A DNA stretch of 64,000 bases. Origin: Notolepis coatsorum. Its lineage: Eukaryota; Chordata; Actinopteri; Aulopiformes; Paralepididae. The stretch is taken from assembly GCA_963971535.1 (NCBI GenBank), contig OZ020589.1:78276347-78340346 (forward strand). Reading direction: 5' to 3'. The translations under genes and the position numbers were made by a program. The stretch's first letter is position 1, and the number at the start of each line of letters is the position of its first letter. Under the pieces are notes generated by a model. The model saw only the letters and a list, made by a program, of their open reading frames with translations, made no database searches and was not told the DNA's origin. Positions 12,061 to 23,492 of the stretch are shown here, one piece after another.

Positions 12061-12555
12061 ACACAAGGTGTATTAGAGGTAATTAAATTAATGCTACTTA
12101 AGAGTAGACGAGAAAATGAATGATTGTTTTTCATGCAAAATTAACGGGCTGCCTAGATTTTATGTTTTTCCCCATGCTAAACTATGATGAGCCACACTGA
12201 GATGTGAAGAACGCCAGAGAAGGCGTGACGAGGTAAGTATCCTGAGGCACACCCATCGCACAGGTAAGATCAACTTCAATTTAACATCACAGACTATGAA
12301 GACAAAGAGCTATTTTATCTGATTCAAGACTTTGGCCATTCATTTACAATTTTATTTAAAGCCTAATGCTGTAAGATCTAGTTAGATACAAGATCTGATA
12401 AGATTGTAGTGAATGTGACCTTCTTGACATAAGGAATCACTGCTAATGCAATTGGCTTGCATTTCCTATTTTCAATTAAGTGATTTTATTTACAATGAAT
12501 TGAATTAATCCCAAAATGATTTTCCTCTTTAGCAGAAAGGCGTTGAATCATTTAT
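12061..12555. other. AT-rich interior of element B, no gene
   Basis: Intron-like AT-rich sequence leads to a pyrimidine-rich stretch and AG at about 12525-12532 and again near 12591-12592, just ahead of the immunoglobulin-like exon. Nothing else is recognised. Confidence 0.4.
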
Positions 12556-12592
12556 GTGAGGAGGTTTTCTAAGGCAATTTTATCATCCTCAG

Positions 12593-13112
12593 ATCATATT
12601 GGTGAGAGGACACGACAAGTGAGAAGGAGTGAGATGACGCGTGACCTGAACCAGGACGACGACAGCAACCATGGGAGAACCGCCATCCAACCCAGCCACA
12701 CAACACAGACGTCCCCAAAGGAAGGGGAGCAGAGACAGAAAGGACGACATGCAGCCTCACCCCGGCGGCCCGCGGCAGACCATCTACAGAAGGGAACCAG
12801 AGCCCTGTCCATCAAGATGGATTCCGATGACAAGATTGCCATCCGTGTGAGAGAGAGCGTCCTACTGACTAGCCACTACACCGGCGGGCCCTCGCCCTCC
12901 ATCAAGTGGTACCGCAATGACGAGGAGAGGACAGCGAAACCAGCACAACACATTCAAAAACGCCCTGACCACCATGCCTCTGGGCCTGATGGGGGCCAAG
13001 CGTGAGCACAGTGGCGGATGTGTGATGGTGGTGAAGAACAACATAGACTCCAGGGAAAGAGTCTGCAAGGCCACTATAGTTGATCGCCCCACTGCTACAG
13101 GTGACCCTTGAC
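12593..13112 (+). pseudogene. muscle-type immunoglobulin (I-set) domain exon, broken
   Basis: In one frame the + strand encodes a lysine/arginine-rich lead, then a segment typical of titin-family I-set domains: a strand ending VLLTSHYTGGPSPSIKWY (the W of the core) at about 12865-12915. In the next frame the second half follows, with AKREHSG, VVKNN and then C-K-A-T-I-V-D-R-P at about 13065-13090. The 'C...VDRP' ending is the usual link between an Ig domain and a following fibronectin III domain in titin-like, MyBP-C or IGSF22/IGFN1 proteins. The two halves lie in different frames, and the usual D-x-G-x-Y is altered, so this is not a working exon. Acceptor-like tracts upstream suggest a genomic, unspliced origin. 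I cannot say which parent gene it came from. Confidence 0.55.
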
Positions 13113-14220
13113 AGGGAATGGACGACGACCAGTAAATGTTCCCGACTGCATCGTCAACCTGTGGACCAAGAGACTTCTGAACACACATTATCCACATTGT
13201 TATGTATGTATTTAATTTTTACTGTGTTACTGTTTGGCCCTGCCACACGACAGACCGAGAACAGATGATCAACACAACACAGCAACTGTCAGATTCACAA
13301 ACAAGAACTGTTTCACAGAGTTCATATGTATCTGGAAAATTATTGACTAGGAATATGATGAAATACAATCAGTAAGATTGCATTAACCAATTTTATAATG
13401 GCAATGAGAAATGATCACAGAGTCACATTGCAAAATGGTATTGTTAAACAAGGCAGAACCAGTTGGGATGTTCCAAGACACCAAGTTTGTTTCGACCATT
13501 GATAGTATGCACCACAGAACAATGCATAACGATTATCATAATCACCTTTTATATCAGTTTTTTATACAAACCACTAGATTAACGGTTTTAAATGTTTTTG
13601 TACACATTAGCCACTAGGTTAAATGCTTATGTGTAAATCCTATTCCTAATAATTATGCACACGATTTTGTGTTTTCACCCTGTGCACTCTGACCAGACAG
13701 AGACAGTGCTCACATGTATTTAATTGGTTTATTACTATTCCTGTATGTACAACCATGACATTAGCTCCCCTGAGTCATGACATGAACAACGGTATGCCAA
13801 GATATGTGCACAGCTATAGCTTCTAATGATTATGTTAATTGTTGTTTGATATCAGAGTTGAGGACCAATCATTGATATAGGTATTTTGAGCGGTTAAATC
13901 AGACCATTATTAATAAAAGAAAAGGGTGATATCTATTCCCACATCTCTGATATCAAAATAACACAGACCGCAGTCCAGTCGATCATGTCATGAATCATGT
14001 ATATAAATAATACTATTTTAAACTGTTATGCCAACCAACAGATCACATTGGCCAAAATGTTCATTATTTTAATTGTTTTCTATTTTATTCATTATCTGAT
14101 AACCGATGGATTACATCGGTCCCATTCTTTTACCATACCTATTCACTTTTACCTGTTCCAAACAACCCTGGTATATTATACATTAATCTCACCCACATTA
14201 TAATAGAGAAAAGTGAGTAT
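13113..14220. other. remainder of element B interior, no gene
   Basis: AT-rich sequence with an inverted pair of the word ttgatatcagag (about 13846 and 13945). I recognise no retroviral or host coding part. Confidence 0.4.
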
Positions 14221-14634
14221 TGTGGTATAATTGTGGTATAATATAATGTTCTCATATAAAGATATTCCTCTCCCCTGTGTCCCCTTACCTGTGCCCCCCC
14301 CCTCTCTGTGGAATAAGACATTCCCCTCCCCTTTCTCCCCAATCCTGTGCCCCCCCCCCTTTCTCCCCAATCCTGTGCCCCTCTCCCCAAACCTGTATCC
14401 CCCCCCCCCATTTGACCTATCAAATGGGACCACATCCCCCCCTTGTTAACTATATAAATCTCCTCCCGAGATAAATCCGGTCTCTTTACCTGGGTCATTT
14501 CAGCTGATCACCTGGGGCGAGAGCCTCAGCCATTCTCTCTATAATTCTATCTGTTTGGTTAATAAACCTTGTTATTATCCAAACCTCGGTTGACTGAGAA
14601 CATTCTTCTTCAGGATATCCACAAATATCCCACA
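14221..14634 (+). repeat. 3' LTR of element B
   Basis: It starts TGTGGTATAA and ends CCCACA, followed by the target duplication ctac. Confidence 0.85.
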
Positions 14635-14644
14635 CTACCAATGG

Positions 14645-15463
14645 GTGAGAATACTCCGTGATACAGGAGCCTCTCAATCATTCATCCTGGCTGATGTGTT
14701 ACCATTGGATGTGGACTCCTGTCAGTCGAGTGAATTGGTGAGAGGTATTGACATGGGGTGTGTGCGCGTGCCGTTGCATAAAGTGCATGTACAGTCTGCA
14801 CTGATCACAGGTTGTTTTCCTGTCGCGGTTCGCCCATGTTTTCCTGTGAAGGGCGTGGATTTCGTCATGGGGAATGATATTGCTGGGGGTAAAGTCGTCC
14901 CTGTGTTGGAGGTTGACAACGCTCCATTTACTGACTCATTGTGTAATGCATTGATTGATAATCACCCCAATGTTTCTTCTATTTGTGCTAGGGCACAGGA
15001 GAGGAAGCGAGACCAAGGTCTGGCATTGGGTGACTCTGTCTGTGGTGAGTTTTGCAAATTGGCGGTGGAGCAACGATTTGAGGCGGGAGATGAGGTGTGT
15101 ATTGTGCTGCCCACGCCTGGTAATGTGCTCACTGCCCGGTTCTCAGGACCTTATGTGGTCAAGAGAAAGGTGTCTGCCACTAAGTATGTGTTGTATACGC
15201 CCGAGCGGCGGAGAAGGACACGCTGGTGTCATGTGAATAGGCTAGTGAAAAGTCCTGCCCGCGTCTCATCGGGGTTGAGATGTGACAGGACTGTTGTTTC
15301 ACATGCTGTGTTGTGTTCTGATGTGCCTTACAGGACGCACGGTGTTGATGTTGGGAGTGCGAACCCCATTGAGCAATTCGCGTATCGGTGTCCGGTGGCT
15401 ATGAGAGAGGCCATGAGGGGGAAGGCTCTGTACCCCCTGGAGGAGGGGGCTAGCTGGACCTAG
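14645..15463 (+). pseudogene. protease and integrase C-terminal tail of element A
   Basis: The frame opens with LRDTGASQSF, the catalytic motif of a retroviral-type aspartic protease. It continues through the expected hydrophobic strands to about residue 95 (VMGNDIAGG). From about residue 145 it reads as the basic C-terminal part of an integrase, with the motif F-S-G-P-Y-V-V and the closing HVNRL. The parts normally found between these two are not recognisable. It lies directly right of element B and continues the coding part of element A. Fossil. Confidence 0.75.
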
Positions 15464-15764
15464 CCATGGTTCATGGAGTCCTCCTTGCCTTCTGGCCTAA
15501 TGCGGATGTGTCTCCCCCATTTTTCTCTAATGAATGCAGGAAGGTGAACGCAATGACGGTGCCGGACTCGTTCCCATTGCCCGGGTTGACTGCTGTATAC
15601 CGTCATGGGCCCGAAATAGGGGAATGTGGCCTATGTGGGGGGTAGTATATGGCCTATATGGTGATTTTCATTTATTTCCGTTGTTCTGTTGGTACTAATC
15701 TGATGTTTGTTGTATAGGTAATAATGTTTTGCTCACCCAGTAGGTTCGCTTCTATGGGGGGAGG
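15464..15764 (+). other. untranslated 3' part of element A
   Basis: Non-coding leader to the 3' LTR, ending in a G-rich purine tract at 15755-15764 that serves as the plus-strand primer in this class of element. Confidence 0.6.
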
Positions 15765-16296
15765 TGTCACGTACGTGGGTTGTTCATTATCATTATTGCC
15801 ATATTTTTAACACCATGTAACATCAGGTTAGTATATTTAGTATGGGTTATGTTATTTTTGTTTGTGTGATGTGTCATCTTCTAATCCTGTTTTTCTTTCT
15901 CCCTTCCCCAGATACCACTCATCCCCCTGATTGAGCTGATTGCACCTGCTTGGTGCACCTGTGGGCAGTCAGTGGAATGAGTGGATATAGTCTGGAAGAT
16001 GACACACACAGGGCGCCTCATTTGAATCACTGCCACGTTCCAGAGTGGAGTGAGGAGGTTGCCTTCTTGCCTAGCTGTAGCTGTGGAATGATATCGTGTG
16101 GCTTTCTCTTTGTGTCCCATGACTGGCACAATTACATTTATATTATTTACTAAGTGTTTGTTTGTATATATGTATATAACATCTTGTGTTGTTTCTTACC
16201 TGCTTCTTACCTTAAAGCATCTGCTGGACGGGCTGATTTCATGTACAGCCCGCTCCAGTCATATTCTATATGGTCATTAGACCTTTGTACATGACA
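15765..16296 (+). repeat. 3' LTR of element A
   Basis: TGTCACG to ATGACA, followed by the gagcc duplication. Confidence 0.9.
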
Positions 16297-16960
16297 GAGC
16301 CGAATATGGGTTTTACATGATTTGTGGAGCTCCCTCTGGTGTTGTGATCGTGGTATTCACTGACCTTTGGGAAGTATTTTGACATGTACATGGGTACCTT
16401 GGTCGTGTAGTGTATCTTGTAGACCAGGCCCATTGCAAGTTGCTGTACTCTGTCGTCTACTCTAAGCCATCCTAGGTTGGCAAAGTGTGCAGGGGTGAAG
16501 TGGGTTCTAGGAGTCAGGTCAAGCAGTAGTCTGACTAGTTTGTTTTGAGATGTTTGTAATTTGGTTTTTAGTGCCTTTGAGGTGCTTTGGTACCATGAGG
16601 TGCAAGCATAGTCCTAGTACCCTTGAATGAGTGCTCCTGCCAGAGTCTTCATGGTATTCTTGTTTACCAGAGAGGAGATCAGGTACAAGAATCTAGTTCA
16701 TTGGTTGACTTTTTTTTATTACATTGGATGCCATTTTGTCACAGGAAAGATTAGCCTCTAGGATGGAACCCAGGTAGGTAATTTCATCTTTCCTTGTGAC
16801 AATATTGTCACCCACTGTAACTGAGAAGCCGTCAGTCTTGCTGAGTTTGTTATTTGAACCGAAGAGAATGGACTCTGTTTTGCCCATGTGTAATGATAGT
16901 TTGTTGTCGGCGAGCCATACTACACATAAGACACACTACAGTAAAGCATCGATGTTCTCA

Positions 16961-18012
16961 TGTGAGGTTTCTGTCCTTGCTCACTTACTCGCTCTGTTCC
17001 TTTAAACCACCTCGCTCTGTTTTCCATTTGTTTCTGTTAATCATTTCATTCCCCCATTCACACGCTTCTTCCCAGAGACGTCGTTGATTGGTTCTCTCCC
17101 GTCCACACGCTTTTCAATCACATCCCCCAGCTGTCACTGCTTGTCAATCAATCAATCCCGTATTATTTATACCCCGTTTCCCCACTCAAGTTTTGTTGGA
17201 TCGTTTTGATATTTTCTGTTTGCATTCGCCGTTCCTGCTGCTGCTGTTGTTCCCTGTGCTTTACCTCCAGGATATCCAAGAAGCCTTCCTCTTGGACACC
17301 TTTTTCCCGTGGCGACGCGCTCGCTCCGCTGCTATTCCAGCGCTCTTTACGCACAACGCCTGGGTGAGTTTTTAATGACTGTCTTTGATCAAATTCCGTT
17401 TTCGTGTGTTTTTATAACACTGAAGATTACCACCTTTTTATCAGACAGTCACTCACCCAGCGGTTGCCTTTTTGATTGTTTCACTGGGATAATATTTTGA
17501 CCTAACATCTCCCACTGTGTGTTTATCACACCGAAGATATTATCACATTGGATTGTATTTTGGACTTCGCTCTCAGTGTCTATTTTTGCACCGAAGATAT
17601 TTTTCACTTGGGATTGTGTTTTGGAACTTCGTGTGTTTACACGAAGATTAGTTCACTTGGATAACTTTTGTTTTTGGGTACAAGTCACCTCTCCTGTTCT
17701 CCTGCTCGTTCTACCTGCACCCTGTGTTGACTCGCTCCCTCTCTCTCTCTCGGTCCCGCATCACCTCGGAGATTCTGCCGAGAGAAGTCTGCAGAGCGGC
17801 TCTGACGTCAGCATCTGCTACCCCCTACTACCACCTCGGGAGAAGCTGCAGAGCAGCAGAACATTTTCATCCTTGCTTGAATTCCTGTCTTGTTTAGACT
17901 CTTCCTATTCTATGCTGTTTAATTAGTCTCAATAAACAAGCCCCTGTTTTTGGCAACTCTGAATCCTACTCTCTTGTGTCGTTGCGTTTGGGGTCGGTGT
18001 CAAACCATAACA
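16961..18012 (+). repeat. 5' LTR of the chromovirus
   Basis: 1,052 bp. It carries an AATAAA signal near 17931 and CT-rich sequence near 17730. Confidence 0.93.
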
Positions 18013-18028
18013 TTACGATCCAACCAAA

Positions 18029-19099
18029 ATGACGACCCCAGCCGACACAGAGAGGGTCAGAACCGCACTTGCTAATCAAGTCGAGTTGACCAGGGATCAC
18101 AGTCTCCAACTAGAGAGGGCTGCGGCTGCGGTGCAGGATCTCAGGGAACAGGTCCTGCCTATTCAAGGGTCAATGGCCGCTCTGGCGGGACAACAATCCG
18201 GTATTCTCGCTCAGCTTCACTCGCTGAGCGACACCGTTAATGCTTTACTTCCTTCACATCCTTCAGGAGCATTCACCGCAGCCCCAGCAGATCCCGCACC
18301 TCGGGAACCCCGTCTCTCCGTCCCACGGCTGTTCGACGGCAATCCCGAGGAGTGTGCCACATTCATCATGCAATGTGAGTTGGTTTTCCGTCATCAACCA
18401 AGCCGTTTTACTGCTCGAGGGTCCCAAGTGGCTTATATGACGAACTTGCTTTCAGGCCATGCTGCCCAGTGGGTCACTTCCTCCTGGGCAATGGATGCAG
18501 ATTTTGTTTTCTCCTATCCAGACTTCGTGGCGGAGCTCCGCAGAGTGTTCCACCATCCAGCCCGAGGTCTGGACCCCGGAGCCCGGTTGGGGACTTTCCG
18601 ACAGGGGAGCGGCAGGGTGACGGACTATGTCCTGGAGTTTCGACTGGCGGCGGTGGAGAGTGGATGGAACGACCCTGCACTTCGCCTAACCTTCTTGAGG
18701 GGACTCAGTGACGCAGTCCGGGACCAGCTCGCTACCCGGGAGTTGCCCGACTCCCTCGAGGACCTGTTTAGCCTCGTCATCCGCATCGACGGACGCCTCC
18801 TGGAGAGAAGGCGCGAGAGGACCCGACTGTTACCTCCTGAGGTACCCCGGATTCCCCGGACGCATGACGTCACTCCTGGACGCCCTGTCCTCAACACTAC
18901 TGGTGGTAGCAGGCCTCCCCGTTCGGTTCGCGAGGAGGAACCCATGCAGCTGGGATGCTCTCATCTGAGCCAGGCGGAGCGTGAGGCAAGGCTCAGGTCC
19001 GGTCTCTGCCTCTACTGCGGAGGTGCGGGACACCGAATCGCCGACTGCCCCACCCGGCCAAAAGATCAGGCTCGCCGAGACCCCGGGAGATCCTGGTGA
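18029..19099 (+). CDS. gag: chromovirus Gag
   Basis: 356 codons, starting 16 bases after the LTR. The N-terminal third is predicted coiled coil. Residues of about 90-255 form the capsid-like region seen in sushi and in the domesticated PEG10/RTL family (P-R-L-F-D-G-N-P, later F-V-A-E-L-R-R-V-F). A CCHC zinc knuckle [14 protein letters not shown] sits near residues 327-340. It assembles the particle and binds the RNA. Its stop overlaps the start of the pol frame by four bases, with pol in the -1 frame, matching the frameshift expression this family is known to use. Confidence 0.92.
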   Translation: MTTPADTERVRTALANQVELTRDHSLQLERAAAAVQDLREQVLPIQGSMAALAGQQSGILAQLHSLSDTVNALLPSHPSGAFTAAPADPAPREPRLSVPRLFDGNPEECATFIMQCELVFRHQPSRFTARGSQVAYMTNLLSGHAAQWVTSSWAMDADFVFSYPDFVAELRRVFHHPARGLDPGARLGTFRQGSGRVTDYVLEFRLAAVESGWNDPALRLTFLRGLSDAVRDQLATRELPDSLEDLFSLVIRIDGRLLERRRERTRLLPPEVPRIPRTHDVTPGRPVLNTTGGSRPPRSVREEEPMQLGCSHLSQAEREARLRSGLCLYCGGAGHRIADCPTRPKDQARRDPGRSW

Positions 19100-22000
19100 G
19101 CCGTTTTTCCCATTCCCAGCGCCGCGCACCACCTGACCATCTGATGAGCGTCACCCTGGCCTGGGGGGACCAACGTGCCACGGTGGAGGCCCTCATCGAC
19201 TCAGGGGCAGACGAGAATTTCCTCGACTTCGAGTTCGCTACCCGAGCCAATATTCCACTTGAGGACCTTGTGAGGCCCTTGGAGATCTTCTCGTTGGACC
19301 AACACCGCCTGGCCGACATCTCTCAACGCACCGGCCCAGTCGTGCTGACCATCGCTGGGAACCACGTCGAGAGAATCCAGTTCCTCATCACCCAATCCCC
19401 CCTTGTCCCGGTGGTCCTGGGAAGGCCCTGGCTCGCGCTGCACGAGCCCCACATCGCCTGGTCCTCCGGTACCATCAAGGGCTGGAGCTCCTCCTGTCAC
19501 GCCCTGTGTCTGCAGGCGGCGTCCTGTCCCCCGCCCCGGAGGCCCGCTGGTGAGTTGCCTCCGGACCTCTCGTCCATACCTCCCGAGTACCACGACCTCT
19601 TGGAGGTTTTCAGTAAATCCAGGGCTCAGGCCCTTCCACCTCACCGCCCCTATGACTGCGCCATCGACCTCCGCCAAGGGGCTCCCCTTCCCGGCAGCCG
19701 CCTCTACAGTCTGACCGTTCCGGAGAAGAAGGCGATGGATCTCTACATCTCTGAGTCATTGGAAGCAGGACTCATTCGGCCTTCCTCCTCCCCGGTGGCG
19801 GCCGGTTTCTTCTTTGTTGGTAAGAAGGATGGGGACCTGCGACCCTGCATCGACTATCGTCAGCTCAACGAGATCACCATCAAAAACAAGTACCCTCTAC
19901 CTCTCATGAGCTCCACCTTCGAGCCACTGACCCAGGCCTCGTTCTTCACCAAGCTGGACCTCCGGAGTGCCTACCATCTTGTCCGTATCCGTGAGGGCGA
20001 TGAATGGAAGACCGCCTTCAAGACCCCCAGGGGCCACTACGAGTACCTAGTGATGCCGTTCGGCCTCACCAACGCCCCGGCGGTATTCCAGGCACTCATG
20101 AACGACGTCCTTCGTGACATGCTGGAGGTGTTCGTGGTGGTGTACCTGGACGACATTCTCATCTTCTCCTGGACCCTCGAGGAACACATCCAGCATGTCC
20201 GCCGTGTGCTGGAGCGCCTCCTCCATAATCGGCTCTTCGTCAAGGCGGAGAAGTGCCGTTTCCACGCCGACTCCGTCGACTACCTGGGCTTCATCGTTGA
20301 GAAGGGCTTGACCCGAGCGGATCCTCGCAAGATCCAAGCTGTGGAGGATTGGCCTGAACCCACCACTCGGAAGGAGTTACAGAGTTTCCTCGGGTTCGCC
20401 AACTTCTACCGAAGGTTCATCCGGAACTACAGTCAAGTGGCGGAGCCACTTACCAAGCTGACCTCCCCCGCTCTGCCGTTCGACTGGTCCCCAGCGGCAT
20501 GCGCTGCGTTCCGCTCCCTCAAGAAGAGGTTCACTTCCGCCCCTATCCTGCTCCACCCTGACCCCAAGAGACAGTTCATTGTGGAGGTGGACGCCTCGGA
20601 TACTGGCCTGGGCGCTGTCCTATCCCAACGTTCTCTTTCGGACCAGAAGGTGCATCCTTGCGCCTTCTACTCGCGTCGCTTCCTCCCTGCCGAGAGGAAC
20701 TACGACACCGGCAATCGGGAGCTGCTGGCGGTCGTGGCTGCGTTGGAAGAGTGGCGTCATTGGCTAGAGGGTGCCGAGGAGCCTTTTACCATCTGGACGG
20801 ACCACAAGAACCTGACGTTCATCCGCGCTTCCAGGCGCCTCAACGGTCGGCAGGCGAGATGGGCCAGTTTCCTCAGTCGGTTCGACTTCTCGCTGACCTT
20901 CCGCCCCGGTTCCCGCAACACGAAGGCCGACTCCCTGTCCCGGTTACACTCCAAGGGGGCTCCACTCTCTGAGGACCCTACTCCCATCCTCCCGGAGGCC
21001 CGAGTGGTTGGAGCCATCACCTTGGGCATCGAGGGTGTGGTTAGGCGTGCCCTACGCTTCCAGCGTGCTCCTAGCAACGTCCCTATGCATCGTCTCTTCG
21101 TCCCCGACTCTGCCCGGTCCCGGGTACTGCTTTGGGGCCACACCAGCCGGTTCGCCTGCCACCCTGGCGTCCATCGCACGTTCTCCTTCCTGGCTCGTCG
21201 TTTCTGGTGGCCCACCATGCGGAACGACGTCAAGGAGTTCGTATTGGCCTGCGCGGTCTGTGCCCGCAGCAAGGCCTCTCACCAGGCACCCTCCGGGCTC
21301 TTGCAGCCACTTCCCGTTCCGAGCCGTCCGTGGTCACATGTGGCGCTGGACTTCGTCACAGGTCTGCCCTCCTCCCAGGGGAACACCTGCCTTCTGACCG
21401 TGGTGGATCGATTCAGCAAGGGGGTTCACCTCGTGGCCCTTTCCAAGCTTCCCTCGGCGGCCGAGACGGCGGACCTCCTGACTCACCACGTGTTCCGCCT
21501 TCATGGGTTTCCCCAGGACATCGTCTCTGACCGGGGGCCCCAGTTCACCTCCCAGGTATGGCGGGCCTTTTGCAAGGGATTGGGGGCAACGGTCAGTCTT
21601 TCCTCTGGTTATCATCCCCAGACTAACGGGCAGACGGAGAGGATGAACCAGAGCGTGGAGTCTGCTCTTCGGTGTGTGGCAGCCGAGAGACCGGCATCCT
21701 GGAGCCGTTTCCTTCCCTGGGTTGAATACTCCATCAATTCAATGGTCAGTTCCGCCACCGGCCTCTCACCCTTTGAGGTTTCCCTGGGCTACCAACCCCC
21801 TCTTTTCCCCGCACAGGAGGCGGAAGTGGCAGTTCCCTCCGTGCAGGTCCACCTCGACCGCTGCCGACGAGTTTGGGAGATCACCAGGACCGCGCTGCTC
21901 CGGACATCTGAGCGCGCCTGTCGTGGTGCCGACCGGCGCCGGGTTCCTGCGCCGACTTACCGCCCTGGGCAGAGGGTGTGGCTCTCCGCAAAGGACCTGC

Positions 22001-22431
22001 CGCTACGGTCCTCGGCCAAGAAACTCAACCCCCGTTTCGTCGGACCTTTCGAGGTCCTGAAGGTACTCAGTCCGGCGGCCCTGCGCCTGAAACTTCCTGC
22101 GTCCATGCACATCCACCCCGTGTTCCATGTCTCCCGGGTTAAGCCCGTCTCCCTCAGTCCCCTTATGCCTCCAGCTCCTGATCCTCCGCCTCCCGTGTTG
22201 GTGGATGGTCACCCCCAGTGGCAGGTCCGCCGGTTGATGGGCGTTCGTCGGCGGGGCCGGGGGTTCCAATACCTGGTAGACTGGGAGGGTTACGGTCCTG
22301 AGGAGCGTAGCTGGGTCTCCCGGCAGCTCATCGTGGATCCCAGCTTGATCACTGACTTCCATCGTGCCCATCCTGACGAGCCGGGTCGGCCTGGTCGCCG
22401 GGTGGCTCCCGTGGAGGAGGGGGTACTGTGA
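19096..22431 (+). CDS. pol: chromovirus Pol (protease, RT, RNase H, integrase, chromodomain)
   Basis: About 1,111 codons, open throughout. Aspartic protease motif DSGADENF is near residue 35. The reverse transcriptase has KLDLRSAYH near 295 and the catalytic YLDDIL near 350. RNase H begins around 490 ([11 protein letters not shown]). The integrase zinc-binding H-H-C-C lies at about 683-725 and its catalytic core is marked by DFVTGLP, DRGPQF and the NGQTERMN motif near 840. A chromodomain occupies roughly 1033-1085 ([16 protein letters not shown]) and would steer integration toward certain chromatin marks. There is no ATG at the frame start, as expected if pol is made as a Gag-Pol fusion by frameshifting. 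Confidence 0.93.
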   Translation: MSRFSHSQRRAPPDHLMSVTLAWGDQRATVEALIDSGADENFLDFEFATRANIPLEDLVRPLEIFSLDQHRLADISQRTGPVVLTIAGNHVERIQFLITQSPLVPVVLGRPWLALHEPHIAWSSGTIKGWSSSCHALCLQAASCPPPRRPAGELPPDLSSIPPEYHDLLEVFSKSRAQALPPHRPYDCAIDLRQGAPLPGSRLYSLTVPEKKAMDLYISESLEAGLIRPSSSPVAAGFFFVGKKDGDLRPCIDYRQLNEITIKNKYPLPLMSSTFEPLTQASFFTKLDLRSAYHLVRIREGDEWKTAFKTPRGHYEYLVMPFGLTNAPAVFQALMNDVLRDMLEVFVVVYLDDILIFSWTLEEHIQHVRRVLERLLHNRLFVKAEKCRFHADSVDYLGFIVEKGLTRADPRKIQAVEDWPEPTTRKELQSFLGFANFYRRFIRNYSQVAEPLTKLTSPALPFDWSPAACAAFRSLKKRFTSAPILLHPDPKRQFIVEVDASDTGLGAVLSQRSLSDQKVHPCAFYSRRFLPAERNYDTGNRELLAVVAALEEWRHWLEGAEEPFTIWTDHKNLTFIRASRRLNGRQARWASFLSRFDFSLTFRPGSRNTKADSLSRLHSKGAPLSEDPTPILPEARVVGAITLGIEGVVRRALRFQRAPSNVPMHRLFVPDSARSRVLLWGHTSRFACHPGVHRTFSFLARRFWWPTMRNDVKEFVLACAVCARSKASHQAPSGLLQPLPVPSRPWSHVALDFVTGLPSSQGNTCLLTVVDRFSKGVHLVALSKLPSAAETADLLTHHVFRLHGFPQDIVSDRGPQFTSQVWRAFCKGLGATVSLSSGYHPQTNGQTERMNQSVESALRCVAAERPASWSRFLPWVEYSINSMVSSATGLSPFEVSLGYQPPLFPAQEAEVAVPSVQVHLDRCRRVWEITRTALLRTSERACRGADRRRVPAPTYRPGQRVWLSAKDLPLRSSAKKLNPRFVGPFEVLKVLSPAALRLKLPASMHIHPVFHVSRVKPVSLSPLMPPAPDPPPPVLVDGHPQWQVRRLMGVRRRGRGFQYLVDWEGYGPEERSWVSRQLIVDPSLITDFHRAHPDEPGRPGRRVAPVEEGVL

Positions 22432-23487
22432 GGTTTCTGTCCTTGCTCACTTACTCGCTCTGTTCCTTTAAACCACCTCGCTCTGTTTTCCATTTGTTTC
22501 TGTTAATAATTTCATTCCCCCATTCACACGCTTCTTCCCAGAGACGTCGTTGATTGGTTCTCTCCCGTCCACACGCTTTTCAATCACATCCCCCAGCTGT
22601 CACTGCTTGTCAATCAATCAATCCCGTATTATTTATACCCCGTTTCCCCACTCAAGTTTTGTTGGATCGTTTTGATATTTTCTGTTTGCATTCGCCGTTC
22701 CTGCTGCTGCTGTTGTTCCCTGTGCTTTACCTCCAGGATATCCAAGAAGCCTTCCTCTTGGACACCTTTTTCCTGTGGCGACGCGCTCGCTCCGCTGCTG
22801 TTCCAGCGCTCTTTACGCACAACGCCTGGGTGAGTTTTTAATGACTGTCTTTGATCAAATTCCGTTTTCGTGTGTTTTTATAACACTGAAGATTACCACC
22901 TTTTTATCAGACAGTCACTCACCCAGCGGTTGCCTTTTTGATTGTTTCACTGGGATAATATTTTGACCTAACATCTCCCACTGTGTGTTTATCACACCGA
23001 AGATATTATCACATTGGATTGTATTTTGGACTTCGCTCTCAGTGTCTATTTTTGCACCGAAGATATTTTTCACTTGGGATTGTGTTTTGGAACATTGCTC
23101 ACTGTGTGTGTTTACACGAAGATTAGTTCACTTGGATAACTTTTGTTTTTGGGTACAAGTCACCTCTCCTGTTCTCCTGCTCGTTCTACCTGCACCCTGT
23201 GTTGACTCGCTCCCTCTCTCTCTCTCGGTCCCGCATCACCTCGGAGATTCTGCCGAGAGAAGTCTGCAGAGCGGCTCTGACGTCAGCATCTGCTACCCCC
23301 TACTACCACCTCGGGAGAAGCTGCAGAGCAGCAGAACATTTTCATCCTTGCTTGAATTCCTGTCTTGTTTAGACTCTTCCTATTCTATGCTGTTTAATTA
23401 GTCTCAATAAACAAGCCCCTGTTTTTGGCAACTCTGAATCCTACTCTATGGTGTCGTTGCGTTTGGGGTCGGTGTCAAACCATAACA
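22427..23487 (+). repeat. 3' LTR of the chromovirus
   Basis: 1,061 bp, nearly identical to the 5' LTR, followed by tctca. Confidence 0.93.
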
Positions 23488-23492
23488 TCTCA

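Larger units (their letters stand above)
10384..14634 (+). mobile_element. LTR element B, inserted in element A, with non-retroviral interior
   Basis: Two near-identical repeats starting TGTGGTATAA lie at 10384-10774 and 14221-14634. The right one ends CCCACA, and a short target duplication ctac is found at 10380-10383 and 14635-14638, so the whole unit looks like one insertion. Each LTR has a TATAAA box (near 10618 and 14454) and an AATAAA signal (near 10723 and 14565), giving + orientation. I recognise no gag, pol or env. Instead the interior holds tandem duplications, a common fish repeat core and a broken immunoglobulin-domain exon. It is broken and non-autonomous, and the LTRs are very alike, which suggests recent insertion. 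Confidence 0.75.
7579..16296 (+). mobile_element. LTR retrotransposon A: Ty3/gypsy-related (Gmr1-like) with SCAN-like capsid, broken
   Basis: LTRs at 7579-8206 and 15765-16296 start TGTCACG and end ATGACA, with a 5-bp target duplication gagcc at 7574-7578 and 16297-16301. A primer site begins directly after the 5' LTR and a purine tract (GGGGGGAGG) precedes the 3' LTR. Parts in order are Gag, an aspartic protease, and an integrase-like C-terminal tail. No reverse transcriptase, RNase H or integrase core is recognisable, so the copy is non-autonomous and has several breaks. The LTRs are close in sequence but differ in length. A second LTR element sits between the Gag and protease parts. Confidence 0.85.
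7405..16916 (-). mobile_element. CR1/L2-type LINE fragment (reverse transcriptase C-terminus and 3' end), split by an LTR element
   Basis: The minus strand at 16693-16916 encodes the end of a non-LTR reverse transcriptase, with W-L-A-D-N-K-L-S-L-H then GKTE and a YLG motif, as in Jockey-superfamily elements. Reading on toward 16302 gives the C-terminal 'thumb' region, and the same reading resumes at 7573 after the LTR insertion, ending in a stop and a short 3' UTR near 7405. About 790 bp of LINE is present, truncated at its 5' end near 16916. A related copy on the + strand lies at about 34370-35000. The interrupted codons line up across the gagcc target duplication, which confirms that the LTR element is the later arrival. 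Confidence 0.8.
16961..23487 (+). mobile_element. sushi-like Ty3/gypsy chromovirus, looks whole
   Basis: LTRs at 16961-18012 and 22427-23487 start TGTGAGG and end CATAACA, with the 5-bp target duplication tctca at 16956-16960 and 23488-23492. They differ by about half a dozen substitutions and one short length change over more than 1 kb, so the insertion is young. The interior carries one gag and one pol frame, both open throughout, and a purine tract (GGAGGAGGGGG) just before the 3' LTR. The pol order protease, reverse transcriptase, RNase H, integrase, chromodomain is that of vertebrate chromoviruses. No visible break. The bases after the 5' LTR do not give a standard TGG tRNA primer site; the Tf1/sushi branch is known to use self-priming. 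Confidence 0.93.

Noticed and set aside
12556-13005. A working immunoglobulin-domain gene
   Set aside because: The domain is split over two frames and lacks the usual D-x-G-x-Y, so it is kept as a pseudogene.
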